This document shows positions 29,205 through 39,100 of a stretch of DNA of 64,000 nucleotides, piece by piece. The DNA is taken from positions 62,001 through 126,000 of the forward strand of contig NZ_MSQB01000001.1 in the NCBI RefSeq assembly GCF_002149965.1, given 5' to 3'. Below the pieces are notes generated by a model. That model searched no databases, was not told the origin of the DNA, and was given only the letters and a program-made list of their open reading frames with translations. Both the position numbers and the translations under genes were made by a program. Source of the stretch: Novosphingobium panipatense (GTDB lineage: Bacteria; Pseudomonadota; Alphaproteobacteria; Sphingomonadales; Sphingomonadaceae). Within the stretch, counting starts at the first letter, position 1, and every line of letters starts with the position of its first letter.

Positions 29205-31588
29205 TGTCCTGCTCCTCGTGTCGTTTCGTTCGGGCTCATCACACGGACCAGACCGGAAACCGATTGCCCGGTGGGCAATTTGCTCTTGCTGGTCAAGGTT
29301 CCTGCGGCCTGGTTCCACACCAGTTCCGCCTTGCGGCCGTCGTTCTTGCGATAACCGTTGGTCGTGCCGTCATCGTCATAGAGCGTGAAGCGACCGTCCG
29401 CGCCGGGATAGACGCGGATGCTCTCGATCGCCTGGGTTTCGGCGGTGGACTTTACGGCAGCGCCCATGGGCACGATCGATCCGGCCTTCACGAACAGGGG
29501 AATGCGCGCAATCGAGGCATCGACTTCCACGCTTTGCCCGCCTTCGTAGCGCTGGTTCGTCCAGTAGTCATACCAGGCGGTGCCGACGGGAAGGTAGACC
29601 GTCTTGCGGGTCTGTCCCTGCTCGGTCACCGGCGCCACCAGGAAGGCGGGGCCGAACATGTATTCGTCGCCCAGCGTCGCGGCCTTGGGGTCGTTCGGGA
29701 AGTCCATGAACAGTGCCCGCATGAACGGCGTGCCGGTTTCGTAGGTATGCCGCCCCAAGGAATAGATATAGGGCATGAGCGCGTAACGAAGGCGCAGGTA
29801 GTCCGCCAGGATCGGCTCGGCCGCGGTGCCGTATTCCCAGATCGCGGTGGCGGGGCGCTGGCCGTGGATGCGCAGTGTCGGCGTGAAGACGCTGTACTGG
29901 AACCAGCGCACGAAGAGTTCGGGATAGTCGGGATAGTCCGGTGCCATCGCCGTCGCCCCGGCGGGGTCCACCAGCACGGGATGCTCCGCCTTGGGGCCGC
30001 TCGGCCATTGCCAGCCGCCGATGTCGCTGCCCCAGTAGGCCAGCCCCGAAGCCGTGAAGTTCAGCCCGGTCGGAACCTGACGGCGCAGCGCTTCCCAGGT
30101 CGATTTGACGTCGGACGACCAGAACAGGCTCCCGGTCCGCTGGGAGCCGAGATAGGCAGCGCGCGAAAGGATCATGTTGCGCAAGTTGGGCCGGTCCCGT
30201 GCCGAGCCTTCCGCTGCACCGGTCGTATGCACGAGCGGGAAGAGATTGTGATAGCGGTCGCCGGAACCGATGGAGTAGAAGTATCCGTCGGGGATCAGGT
30301 CGGGCTCGGTCTCGTCCAGCCAAAGCCAGTCGAAACCCTGGCTCAGGATGTTGTCGCGCACCGTATTCCAGAACCATGCGCGTGCATCGGGATTGGTGCT
30401 GTCGATCAACGCACCGGCACGGTCGAACCGCATCGGCAGACCGTCCACCGGCTTGCCCTCCTTGTCCTTGAGGAACCAGCCTTTGCCCTCCAGCGTGTCG
30501 AAATAGCGCGATTCCCGTTCGAAACGCGGCCAGACGCTGATGATCGAGCGCATTCCCAGCGATTTGAGGCGGTCGTTCATGCCCTTGGGATCGGGGAAGA
30601 AGGTGCGGTCGATGTCGATCTGGCCCATGCGCGTCCAGTAGAACCAGTCCAGCACCATCACGTCGAGCGGATAGCCGCGCTGGCGATAGCCGTCGGCGAT
30701 GCCGAGCAGTTCCTGCTGGGTTTCGTATCGGGCCTTGCTCTGGATAAGGCCGAAACCCGCCTTTGGCGGCAGGGGCGTGGCGCCCGTCAGCCGGGCGTAA
30801 CCGGCATAGAGATCGTCGCTGGTATTGCCGGTGATGACGAAGAAGGAGACCCGCTCGCCCACTTGCGATTGCCAGCGGGTGGCCGAGTGAAGGCCGGGCC
30901 AGACCAGGGTTCGGGACGGGTTGTCCCAAACGATGCCCCAGACTTTGCCATTGCCCTTGCGGGTGACCATGAACGGCACGCAGACGGTTTCTCCGGCAGG
31001 CGCGTCATAGTAATGGGCGCAGTCGATCTGGCGGCCCTTCAGGTCCAGAGTGCCTTCCTGGTTCTGGCCAAGTCCGAAGTAGTGCTCGTCGGTAGCGGCT
31101 TCGAAAGAGGCTCCGACCTTGAAGGTCTTCTCGCCGTTGACGGTGACGGGGGCCATTTCCCAGCCGGACATCCTGGTCAGCAGCTCGCCCTGACCGTCAC
31201 GGATGGCAAGGCTGACCGGCGGCAGAGAGGGCGCGAAGTAGCGCTCCATCTGCGTGGGCGCCTTGGGCCAGGGCTTGGTATCGACGGTCAGGCTGAGCGC
31301 GGCGGAGGAGAAGACATCGCCTTCGGAGGTGCTGCTGTGATTCCAGCCGGTGTCGTCGGGTTTGGCATTGGGGCCTTCACCCGGAGCCGCTTCGGCCAGT
31401 TCGGGGTCGAGCGCGATGGTAACCCGCACGATATTGGGCGCGTAAGGCTCCACGGCCACGCGGGTGCCGTTGCGGTCCAGCAGGGCCATCGGCGCCGCGA
31501 ATGCGGGTGATGCCAGGCCGAGGCAACATGCTCCCGCCACACCGGCCAGGATACGGGCCTTGAAGTTTCCTGCCATCATTCGTCTCAT
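29201..31588 (-). CDS. GH31 family alpha-glycosidase (alpha-xylosidase/alpha-glucosidase type)
   Basis: The 795-residue protein has a signal peptide (ILAGVAGACCLGLASPAFAAP). A GH31 N-terminal beta-sandwich is followed by the barrel. The nucleophile motif is DWLWLDETEPD (about residue 425), and YWGSDIGGWQWPSGP lies near 520. The start may be 31588 or the ATG pair at 31579/31576. With the co-translated GH1 enzyme it could split alpha-xylosyl-glucose units of xyloglucan, and the adjacent fucose pathway is consistent with fucosylated xyloglucan. Alpha-glucosidase activity is equally possible from sequence alone. Confidence 0.88.
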   Translation of the reverse strand: MRRMMAGNFKARILAGVAGACCLGLASPAFAAPMALLDRNGTRVAVEPYAPNIVRVTIALDPELAEAAPGEGPNAKPDDTGWNHSSTSEGDVFSSAALSLTVDTKPWPKAPTQMERYFAPSLPPVSLAIRDGQGELLTRMSGWEMAPVTVNGEKTFKVGASFEAATDEHYFGLGQNQEGTLDLKGRQIDCAHYYDAPAGETVCVPFMVTRKGNGKVWGIVWDNPSRTLVWPGLHSATRWQSQVGERVSFFVITGNTSDDLYAGYARLTGATPLPPKAGFGLIQSKARYETQQELLGIADGYRQRGYPLDVMVLDWFYWTRMGQIDIDRTFFPDPKGMNDRLKSLGMRSIISVWPRFERESRYFDTLEGKGWFLKDKEGKPVDGLPMRFDRAGALIDSTNPDARAWFWNTVRDNILSQGFDWLWLDETEPDLIPDGYFYSIGSGDRYHNLFPLVHTTGAAEGSARDRPNLRNMILSRAAYLGSQRTGSLFWSSDVKSTWEALRRQVPTGLNFTASGLAYWGSDIGGWQWPSGPKAEHPVLVDPAGATAMAPDYPDYPELFVRWFQYSVFTPTLRIHGQRPATAIWEYGTAAEPILADYLRLRYALMPYIYSLGRHTYETGTPFMRALFMDFPNDPKAATLGDEYMFGPAFLVAPVTEQGQTRKTVYLPVGTAWYDYWTNQRYEGGQSVEVDASIARIPLFVKAGSIVPMGAAVKSTAETQAIESIRVYPGADGRFTLYDDDGTTNGYRKNDGRKAELVWNQAAGTLTSKSKLPTGQSVSGLVRVMSPNETTRGAGQ

Positions 31589-31662
31589 CCCTGTTTGATT
31601 GCAGTGTTCAGGAGCAGTCGGCGCCTGTCGATCGATAATGAGAGTAAGAAAGTACTGGGCCT

Positions 31663-31803
31663 TTACAGCCTCTTTCCGAAAGCCTGTTCCATGGCCCGCT
31701 CCGCAATGGGTGCCATGACGGCGTAGCCGTTGTCGAGAGGATGGACACCGTCTTCCGTGAAATGCGCAGCCATTACCCCTTGGCGTCGGTCAGGGGCGAA
31801 CAA
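31663..31803 (-). pseudogene. Remnant of an SGNH/GDSL hydrolase (C-terminal end only)
   Basis: The last ~46 codons read ...FTEDGVHPLDNGYAVMAPIAERAMEQAF. This is the typical end of SGNH esterases, including the catalytic Asp and His pair in DGVHP. No GDSL block, oxyanion Gly or Asn block is found upstream in any frame, and only ~200 bases remain before the TonB-receptor leader. The gene has therefore lost its 5' part, probably by deletion. The position next to GH31/GH1 suggests the lost protein was a carbohydrate esterase. It is translated, if at all, only as a fragment. Confidence 0.65.
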
Positions 31804-32082
31804 CAGTCGGCATGAACGGTCCATCGATCCTCTCCGATTTCCGCTCCGATGTTCTTTGCCGACCGGTTTCGGAATTGCCATGCCTCATCCAACATAATCC
31901 ACCTATGAAAGCAATTTTTATATTTCACAATATTTCGATTGGGAGTAATGAGTCGGACATCGTTCGCATTCGAGCTGCACGGAAAGACCCGCTAGCTGCA
32001 AAGGCCGGGCAAAGCGTCACGCCGGGCGGGCGATATGGATTGTGAGGATGCGCTCCGGTCAGGAGCCAGGGAGAGGAAGTCC
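31804..32082 (+). promoter_or_regulatory. Leader of the TonB receptor gene; no gene seen
   Basis: About 280 bases, partly AT-rich (31905-31935), lie between the esterase remnant and the receptor start. GAGAGGAAG precedes the ATG at 32083. It probably contains the receptor promoter, but no convincing -35/-10 pair or operator was identified. Confidence 0.4.
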
Positions 32083-34905
32083 ATGAGGACGATTGTTCAG
32101 GCATCGCGCCGCGCGCGTCTGCTCGCCGGCATTTCTGCCGCGACTGCGGCGCTGGCAATGATCGCACCGGCGAGTGCGCAAGAGACCGCACCGGATCAGG
32201 GAAGCGGCGCTGGCACCGCGCAAGTGGGCGAGGCCGAGGCGCAGGACATCATCGTCACCGGTGTGCGTGCCAGCCTCAGCAGCGCGCAGTCCATCAAGCG
32301 CAATTCCGATGTCATCGTCGATTCCATCGTGGCCGAGGACATCGGCAAGCTGCCGGATCGCAACGTCGCAGAAGCGCTTCAGCGCATTACCGGCATCCAG
32401 ATCCAGCGCAGTTTCGGTGAGGGCAGCTCGGTCTCCATCCGCGGCCTCAGCCAGGTGCGCACCGAAGTGAACGGCCGCGACGTGTTCACCGCCAACGGCG
32501 GCCGCACGCTGAGCCTGGAGGACGTGCCTTCCGAACTGCTGGCGGGGGTGGATGTCTACAAGAACCCGTCTGCCGACCAGATCGAAGGTGGCATCGGCGG
32601 TCTCATCAACCTGCGCACGCGCAAGCCCTTCGATTTCGACGGTTTCAAGGCTTCGGCCAGCGCCAGCATCAACTATTACGACCTTTACGGAAAATCGACG
32701 CCGCAGGCCAACCTGCTGCTGTCGGATCGCTGGGATACCGGTATCGGTGAAATCGGCGTAATGGTGGACTTCGCCTATCAGAAGACCGCATTCCGGCAAG
32801 ACCAGATCTCCAGCCAGCCCTTCTACGAACTCGACCAGTCGCTCGACGCGAACGGCAATCCCAACGACGCGACAGACTATGCGGTGGCCGCCGGTCTAGG
32901 CCGTCTCGGCAAGGACACCTACATGCCCCACGGCGTGGGCATAGGACAGTATCTGGGTGACCGTCGGCGCCTTGGGATCGACGCGGCGGTGCAGTGGAAG
33001 CCGACCGATACCCTGCTGTTCACCGGCGAGTATGTTCGTTCCGATTACAAGTTCCAGTACGGCGACTACAGCTTCTTCGCCTATACCGGCGACAATCCGA
33101 TCACGCCGGACTACACCCAGCCCTTCAGCTTCGATGACGACGGCAATTTTCGCAGCGGCACTTTCGTGAACGTGCCGATCGATTCCAACACCAGTCTCGA
33201 ACGGCGCAAGTCGGTGACCAACGACTTCTCGCTCAACATGAAGTGGACCCCGACCAACAACCTTACGGTAAACGGCGATTTCCAGTATATTCGCGGCACG
33301 ACGGACGGCCAGCGTTCGATCGTGATCCTTCATTCCAATGCCGAGCGACTCTACCAGGTGGTCGGCAGCGGGGTGCCGACCATGGACATCCTGCCGGACA
33401 ACGATCCGACCAACGGCAACGGCTCGGTGACCGACGTGGCCAATTACGCGCCGCTCGGCGGCGGTTACCTCGATCACATCGAACGTTCGGTAGGCAAGGA
33501 ATATGCAGGCCGGCTGGATGCGGAGTACCGCTTCGACGGCGGATTCCTTCGCTCGATCTCGGCGGGACTTCGCTATACCGATCGCTCCGCCGTCACCGAT
33601 TCCAGCACATATGCCTATTACGGCACGACGGCGCTGGCCGACAATCTCTACGAAGTCCATCCGTTCCGTGGAGACCTCTATCGCGGTTATCAGGGCGTGC
33701 CGGACGGCGGCGTCTTCTTCAGCCGCGGCATCGTGCTGGACTACGATGCGACGCGCCAGGCCCTGGCACCCTATGTCAGCGATTCACAGCGGCAGGCCTT
33801 GCTCGACGGTGTCAGCTACGTCCCCAGCGACCGTAATACGCAGGGTGAGAAGACCTACACGGCCTACGGCCTCGCCAAGTTCGATTTTGCGGATTCCGGC
33901 TTCCCGCTGGACGGCAATATCGGCGTGCGGGTGATCAAGACCAAAGTCTCGACCGACGGGTTTATCGTCCAGACGCCGCAAGCCATCATCGATGGACAGC
34001 CGGGCAACGGCCCGATCTCCTATGTGCCGCTCGGCGTCAATTCCAGCTACACCAAGGCCTTGCCCAGCCTCAACTTGCGCTATCACTTCAACGACAAGCT
34101 GCAATTGCGCCTGGCCGCGTCGAAGGGGCTGACCCGGCCGGACTTCTCGCAGCTCAATCCCAACATCAATATCGTCGAATTCAATTCCGGCAGCGGGCTG
34201 CGTACCGCTTCAAGCGGCAATCCGTTCCTGAAGCCGCTCGAGGCCAATCAGTTCGACGCTTCGCTGGAATGGTACTTCTCGCAGACGGGCTCGCTCTACG
34301 GCGCGGCCTTCTACAAGAAGGTGGACGGCTTCATCGCCAACATCACCAGCACCGAGACTTACGATTTCGGCAACGGTCCGTTCAACGTCGACGTGACACG
34401 CCCGCTGAACGGTGACAACGGCAAGATCAAGGGCTTCGAGATCGGCGGCAATACCTTCTTCGATTTCCTGCCCGGCTGGCTGTCCGGCTTCGGCGTCCAG
34501 GCGAACTTCACTTACGTCGATAGCAAGGCGCCAAGCCCCGATGCAGCCGACAACGAGGGCAACAAGCTGTCGGTGCCGCTCGAACTGCTTTCCAAATACA
34601 GCTACAACCTGATCGGCTTCTACGACCGCGGGCCGCTCTCGGCGCGTGTCGCCTACAACTGGCGCAGCAAGTATGTCGTGACCACGCGCGGCAACGGCAG
34701 CGGCAATCTGCCGATCTTCAACGACGCACGCGGCCAGCTCGACGCATCGATCACGTATACCGTGACGCCCAACTTCGCGCTGACGCTGGACGGCGTGAAC
34801 CTGACGAATACCGAGAACCGGACCTACTACGGCATTGCAAGCAGGCCGCAGTCCAACGTTCTGAACGATCGCCGCATCAGCCTGACGGCGCGTCTGACTT
34901 ACTGA
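32083..34905 (+). CDS. TonB-dependent receptor (Xanthomonas/Caulobacter oligosaccharide type)
   Basis: From the ATG at 32083 the protein has 940 residues. The signal peptide ends at ...ALAMIAPASAQE. The TonB box region is DIIVTGVRASLSSAQ (about 65-80). The plug domain shows DSIVAEDIGKLPDRNVAEALQRITGIQIQR, which is diagnostic of the TonB-Xanth-Caul subfamily that imports plant oligosaccharides. A 22-strand barrel follows and ends in an aromatic-terminated strand (RRISLTARLTY). It lies next to GH31/GH1 and the mutarotase, so it likely imports the glycan those enzymes degrade. The ligand is not readable from sequence. Confidence 0.93.
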   Translation: MRTIVQASRRARLLAGISAATAALAMIAPASAQETAPDQGSGAGTAQVGEAEAQDIIVTGVRASLSSAQSIKRNSDVIVDSIVAEDIGKLPDRNVAEALQRITGIQIQRSFGEGSSVSIRGLSQVRTEVNGRDVFTANGGRTLSLEDVPSELLAGVDVYKNPSADQIEGGIGGLINLRTRKPFDFDGFKASASASINYYDLYGKSTPQANLLLSDRWDTGIGEIGVMVDFAYQKTAFRQDQISSQPFYELDQSLDANGNPNDATDYAVAAGLGRLGKDTYMPHGVGIGQYLGDRRRLGIDAAVQWKPTDTLLFTGEYVRSDYKFQYGDYSFFAYTGDNPITPDYTQPFSFDDDGNFRSGTFVNVPIDSNTSLERRKSVTNDFSLNMKWTPTNNLTVNGDFQYIRGTTDGQRSIVILHSNAERLYQVVGSGVPTMDILPDNDPTNGNGSVTDVANYAPLGGGYLDHIERSVGKEYAGRLDAEYRFDGGFLRSISAGLRYTDRSAVTDSSTYAYYGTTALADNLYEVHPFRGDLYRGYQGVPDGGVFFSRGIVLDYDATRQALAPYVSDSQRQALLDGVSYVPSDRNTQGEKTYTAYGLAKFDFADSGFPLDGNIGVRVIKTKVSTDGFIVQTPQAIIDGQPGNGPISYVPLGVNSSYTKALPSLNLRYHFNDKLQLRLAASKGLTRPDFSQLNPNINIVEFNSGSGLRTASSGNPFLKPLEANQFDASLEWYFSQTGSLYGAAFYKKVDGFIANITSTETYDFGNGPFNVDVTRPLNGDNGKIKGFEIGGNTFFDFLPGWLSGFGVQANFTYVDSKAPSPDAADNEGNKLSVPLELLSKYSYNLIGFYDRGPLSARVAYNWRSKYVVTTRGNGSGNLPIFNDARGQLDASITYTVTPNFALTLDGVNLTNTENRTYYGIASRPQSNVLNDRRISLTARLTY

Positions 34906-34922
34906 TCTGCCTTGCGGTGACG

Positions 34923-34966
34923 ACTTCGCCTGCTACCGCTACGAACATGCCGGTAGCAGGCGAAGT
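34923..34966. terminator. 16-bp perfect hairpin after the TonB receptor
   Basis: ACTTCGCCTGCTACCG (34923-34938) is the exact complement of 34951-34966, with a 12-base loop. It lacks a U-run but sits between receptor and mutarotase. It could be an attenuator or processing stem that lowers expression of the downstream gene. Confidence 0.65.
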
Positions 34967-34981
34967 GTGAGAAAGAGTGCC

Positions 34982-35338
34982 ATGCGAGAGGTTCTGCTCA
35001 TAGATCTGGAGGACGAAGCCGAGGCCATTGCGCGCTATGAGGCCTGGCATGCTGCCGGCGCCGTACCGGGTGCGGTGGTGGGCAGCATATGCGCCGCCGG
35101 GATCTCCGACATGGAGATCTATCGCAGCGGAAACCGGCTGGTCATGGTGATGGAAACCGATCCGGGCTTCGATCCGGCTGCGAAGGCTGCGGCGGATGCG
35201 GCCGATCCTGCGGTGCAGGAATGGGAGACACTGATGGACAGCGTCCAGCGCCCGCTCTCCTGGGGCAGCGCCGAGAGCAAGTGGACGGCGGCTACGCGCA
35301 TCTTCTCCCTTCAGCAACAGACGTCCGGCAAAGGCTGA
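34982..35338 (+). CDS. RhaM-type (DUF718) aldose mutarotase, probably for L-fucose
   Basis: The 118-residue protein from the ATG at 34982 (GAGAAAGAG upstream) belongs to the L-rhamnose mutarotase fold family. The motif RYEAWHAA carries the Tyr and His pair used in anomer interconversion. Also present are SDMEIYRSGNRLVMVMET and the C-terminal WTAATRIFSL. Members interconvert alpha and beta anomers of 6-deoxy-hexoses. Because an L-fucose oxidation operon lies ~8 kb away, L-fucose is the likely substrate. A GTG at 34967 would add five residues. It is downstream of the TonB receptor in the same direction. Confidence 0.82.
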   Translation: MREVLLIDLEDEAEAIARYEAWHAAGAVPGAVVGSICAAGISDMEIYRSGNRLVMVMETDPGFDPAAKAAADAADPAVQEWETLMDSVQRPLSWGSAESKWTAATRIFSLQQQTSGKG

Positions 35339-35354
35339 TCAAGGCTCCGGCCGA

Positions 35355-36122
35355 TCAGCGCCCCTGGCCGAGGCCGGTGGCCGCCCAGTAGATTCCGCCC
35401 ATGAGGTGGGAAAGATACTGCGGATCGCGGTAGGCTTCGCCGTTGTGGCCCAGCGTGGTGACGAAGACGCGGCCCTTTTCATAGCGATGGAACCAGGCGA
35501 CGGGATGGTCCTTGCCCATTGGCCTGGCGACTTGTCCGGGCCAGATGCGGGTCGGGTCGTAGCTTGTCTCGTCGATGCCCAGCACGGTTTCGATCCTCAC
35601 GCCGTGCGGATTGGAGGTGACGTAGAACTCGTCGCTCCAGATCCAGCGCTGCGGCAGGCCGAAAGTGGCCGGGAAGCGGGGATCGACCGTGGTTACCACC
35701 CCGGTCTGGAGCATCGGATGTATCACGAAGCTGCGGCCGACCAGTTTCTCGTACCAGGGCCAGTTGTCCGGCGGCATTATCAGTGCGCGGTGAACGACGA
35801 TCGCATTGCCGCCGCCCTGCATGTAGCGTTCGAAGTTCCGCCGCTGCGCCGCGTTCAGTTCCTCTCCGGGGGTGTTGAGGAACATCACGGCGGCATATTG
35901 CCGCAGGTCGCCCTCGAACTTGGTCGGATCGTTGGTGAAAGTCAGGTCGAAGTCGTGGATCCGGGCCAGATGTTCCAGGCTGTCGCGCGCGATCGGAATA
36001 TATTCGTAGTGGTACTTGTTCGCGATGGCGAGCACGAGCAGCCGGTACTGCGGGTCTGCCCAGGCGCTTGCCGGGCACAGGAGTGCCAGCAGCACCAGCA
36101 GCGCGCGGAGGGCGCGCCTCAC
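35355..36122 (-). CDS. ThuA-like domain protein, exported
   Basis: The 255-residue protein has a signal peptide (ALRALLVLLALLCPASAWA). A class I glutamine-amidotransferase-like ThuA fold follows: ANKYHYEYIPIARDSLEHLA at the start, AAVMFLNTPGEELNAAQRRNFERYMQGGGNAIVVH-type core at about 75-110, and VFVTTLGHNGEAY near the end. ThuA proteins are linked to trehalose and other 3-keto-disaccharide metabolism in rhizobia, though the biochemistry is unsettled. Its start overlaps the end of the beta-helix protein gene by four bases, so it is co-translated with it. Confidence 0.85.
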   Translation of the reverse strand: MRRALRALLVLLALLCPASAWADPQYRLLVLAIANKYHYEYIPIARDSLEHLARIHDFDLTFTNDPTKFEGDLRQYAAVMFLNTPGEELNAAQRRNFERYMQGGGNAIVVHRALIMPPDNWPWYEKLVGRSFVIHPMLQTGVVTTVDPRFPATFGLPQRWIWSDEFYVTSNPHGVRIETVLGIDETSYDPTRIWPGQVARPMGKDHPVAWFHRYEKGRVFVTTLGHNGEAYRDPQYLSHLMGGIYWAATGLGQGR

Positions 36123-39100
36123 TGGCCGATCCTTGCGGCATAGAGCGCGTGGTGCGTCAGGATGTAGAGCGTCCCACGATCCGCGCCGCCCAGCACCAGC
36201 TGAAGGGGACGTTCGGGCACGTCGATCCGTCCGATTTCCTGTCCCTCCGGCGAATAGACGAAGACTTGTCCATTGGCGACATAGACCCGGCCCCGGGCAT
36301 CCTTGGCCACGCCTTCGCCGCCGCGCTCCGCGAAGGGCTTGAGCCCGGTCAGGGTTCCACCCGCACCGACCACGCCGCTATAGGTCCGGTTTTCCGAGGC
36401 ATTGGTCACGAACACGCGTTCGCCCGGCTTGCCCTGGATGAAACCGTAGCTGTCCAGCGAGTCCGAGAAACGCAGGCCGCGATGATCGGAGGGGCCCTGT
36501 GCGAAGACGCGCCAGGCGGGAAGGATCACGCTGCCGTCCGGCGAGGCATATTCCTGGGCCTGGGGCCTGGCCATGTTGCGGGTGAACATCTCTGCCAGCG
36601 TGGTGAACTCGTAAGTTCGGGGATCGATCTGGTCCTTGAATTCGCCATTGATCCACCAGTTTACCGGAAGCACCGTGACGGCACTGCCCGGTTTCCCGGC
36701 CGGGCGGGGCGCGATTATCGTCAGTTCGGTATCGGGCGATCCGGGCTTGAGGCTGTAGGCCGTTCCGTTGCGCCCGAAGGAGGACAGGACGAGAAGATTG
36801 CCCGAGCGGTCCACCGTCAGGTTCACCGGATCGAGCGCGGCATCGCGCACGATCTCCAGCTTGCCGCTTTCCGACCAGCTCCAGATCCGCTGGAACTGAC
36901 GGTCGATGAAGTAGAGCTTGCCTTGCGCATCCACGGCGCCGCCGCCGATGGAATGGAAGCCATCGGCCAGCTTGTCGACGCGCGCGCCTTCGAAGGTGAC
37001 GGGCGCGACGGGCTCCGGCGCGGCCTTGACGTCCAGCACGGCGAACTCGCGTTCGCGCACGTCCAGGCCGTGCGTCACGTCGCGAAGTGCGTTCTCGAAC
37101 GGGAACTTGGTCAGGCGCAGGAAGGTGGCGCAGCCGTTCTCATCGCAAGTGCCGAGCCCGCTTTCGGCGTTCACGTGGACGTTGCGGAAGCGGATGTCCT
37201 GCGAATTGTAGAGCGTGACCGCGGCGGGCGCGGCCTTGCGGGTGCGGGTGACGCGGTAGGCGTGGAGATTGGCGACCAGGATATTGCTGGAATCGCGGAT
37301 CTCCAGCGCGACCGCATCGCCGCTCTCCCCGGCTTCGCCTTCGGTCTGCGGGGCGAGCAGTTCCCAGTTGGAGACGCGGTTGAGCCCGATCTCGGTGCGG
37401 ACGTGATGCTCGACGGAAGCCTGGATGATCCGGCCGGGGGTCGCGGTGTCGGAAATCAGGATGCCGGGATGGGCAAAGGTACTGGGGCTCCAGATATTGG
37501 CAAAAGTACCGCCGCCGCCCTGGGTGACCCAGAGGCTGGCATATTGGCCGTCCCAGCGGCGGGAGGCGTCGGGGTCGGCGGTGGCATTGTTGTTGTAGGG
37601 ATCGGTGCGGGTGCCGTCGAAACGATTGGTGCCGTGGCCGCCCTGGAACTTGACGTCATTCACCATCGAACGGGCGCCCGCCTTCCACAGCAGGGCCGTG
37701 GCGCGGGGGTTGTTGCCATTGGTATCGAGCCCGATCCCGGCGACGATCGCTTCCCCGCCGGCCGCGCTTTCCACCAGCGCTTTCGGCGCGCCGATCCCGG
37801 CATAGGCAGGCGAACCGTCGGGCAGGACGATCTGGGTGAGGCTGGGATGGAGGCCGATCAGTACGCTATCGGGGCGCAGGCGCAATGTCTCGCTGACCCT
37901 GTAGAACCCGGAAGGAAGGTAGACCACGCGGTGCGTGTCGATCGCTTTCTGGAGGGCGGCGGTGTCGTCGCTCCTGTTGTCGCCCCTGGCGCCGAGGCTG
38001 CGGACGTTCACCCAGTCGGAGACCGGCGGCAGCGCGCGGATGGCCGAGGTTGCGGCGGCGGGCAGGGCCGATATTGGTGCCGCGTCCATCTGCGTGCGAT
38101 ACTCGCCCATCTTGCCGAATGCCGGCAGCGTCAGTCCGTGCGTGAACGAGGCGACCTTGTAGCTCTGTCCCGTGCCGGGAACCGTTTTGCCGCTTTCGCG
38201 GAAGCGGGCGAAAACCGGCGTGCGCGAGGCCAGCGCATTCTGGAAGCCGACCTGGGTATAGACGTTGTTCTCGTTGGAGACGATCACGCCCGCCTTCGAG
38301 ACGTTTTCGAACCGCACGTCCTGGCCCCAGAGCCAGTCGCCGTAGCCCTTGTCTATCTCGATGCCGACGGGCGTGTCGCGGATCGAGACGTTGAGCAGGG
38401 TCAGCCCGGCTTCATGCTCGCGAATGGCGGCGTCGCGCTGGCCTTCGAATGTGGAATCGACCAGGGCGAAGGGCCAAGCGGGGGAAGGCTTCTCCGCGAG
38501 GATGCCGTAGCGGCCGCCGCGAAAGTGCAGGTCTTCGGCCTCGTTGGCGACATGGTAGAGCCCGGCCAGACCGGATCCGATGTCGAAATCGGCATGGCTG
38601 ACGAAGCTGTGCTGGGCCGAGTGGAAGCGAATGGCGGTGGCGGCGGGATTGCCGTCGAGGATGCGGAAATCGATATTGCCGAGCGCGGAGTAGAACGTGC
38701 CGGGATTGGCGTCGGCCACGTCCTTGTTGAACGGCACGGAGCCGGGCGGCGGGAAGGCCACTTCGCGCGCGTCCTTGGGATCGCGTTCCCGCGCGGAGCC
38801 AGCGAAGACGAGCATGTGGCCCACCCCGCGCTGGAAACCGGGCGTCTTCGCGCCGAGCACGATGACCGGGCGTTTTTCCCCGATGCCGAAGATGCGCACG
38901 CCGGGCCAGAGGAACAGGGTGCGGCTGATGCGGTAGGTGCCCTGCGGCAGGAACACGATGCCGCCGCCTACGCCTTTGCCTGCAGGGCCTTGCGCGGCCT
39001 TGTCGATCGCCTGCTGGATCGCGGCGGTATCGTCCGTGCGTCCGTCGCCCTTGGCCGTCACGGTGACGGCGGAGGGATCGTCCGGCATGGCGGTATAGAC

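Noticed and set aside
29204-31510. Open frame of 768 codons opposite the GH31 gene
   Set aside because: The GH31 motifs and signal peptide on the other strand are convincing; this frame has none.
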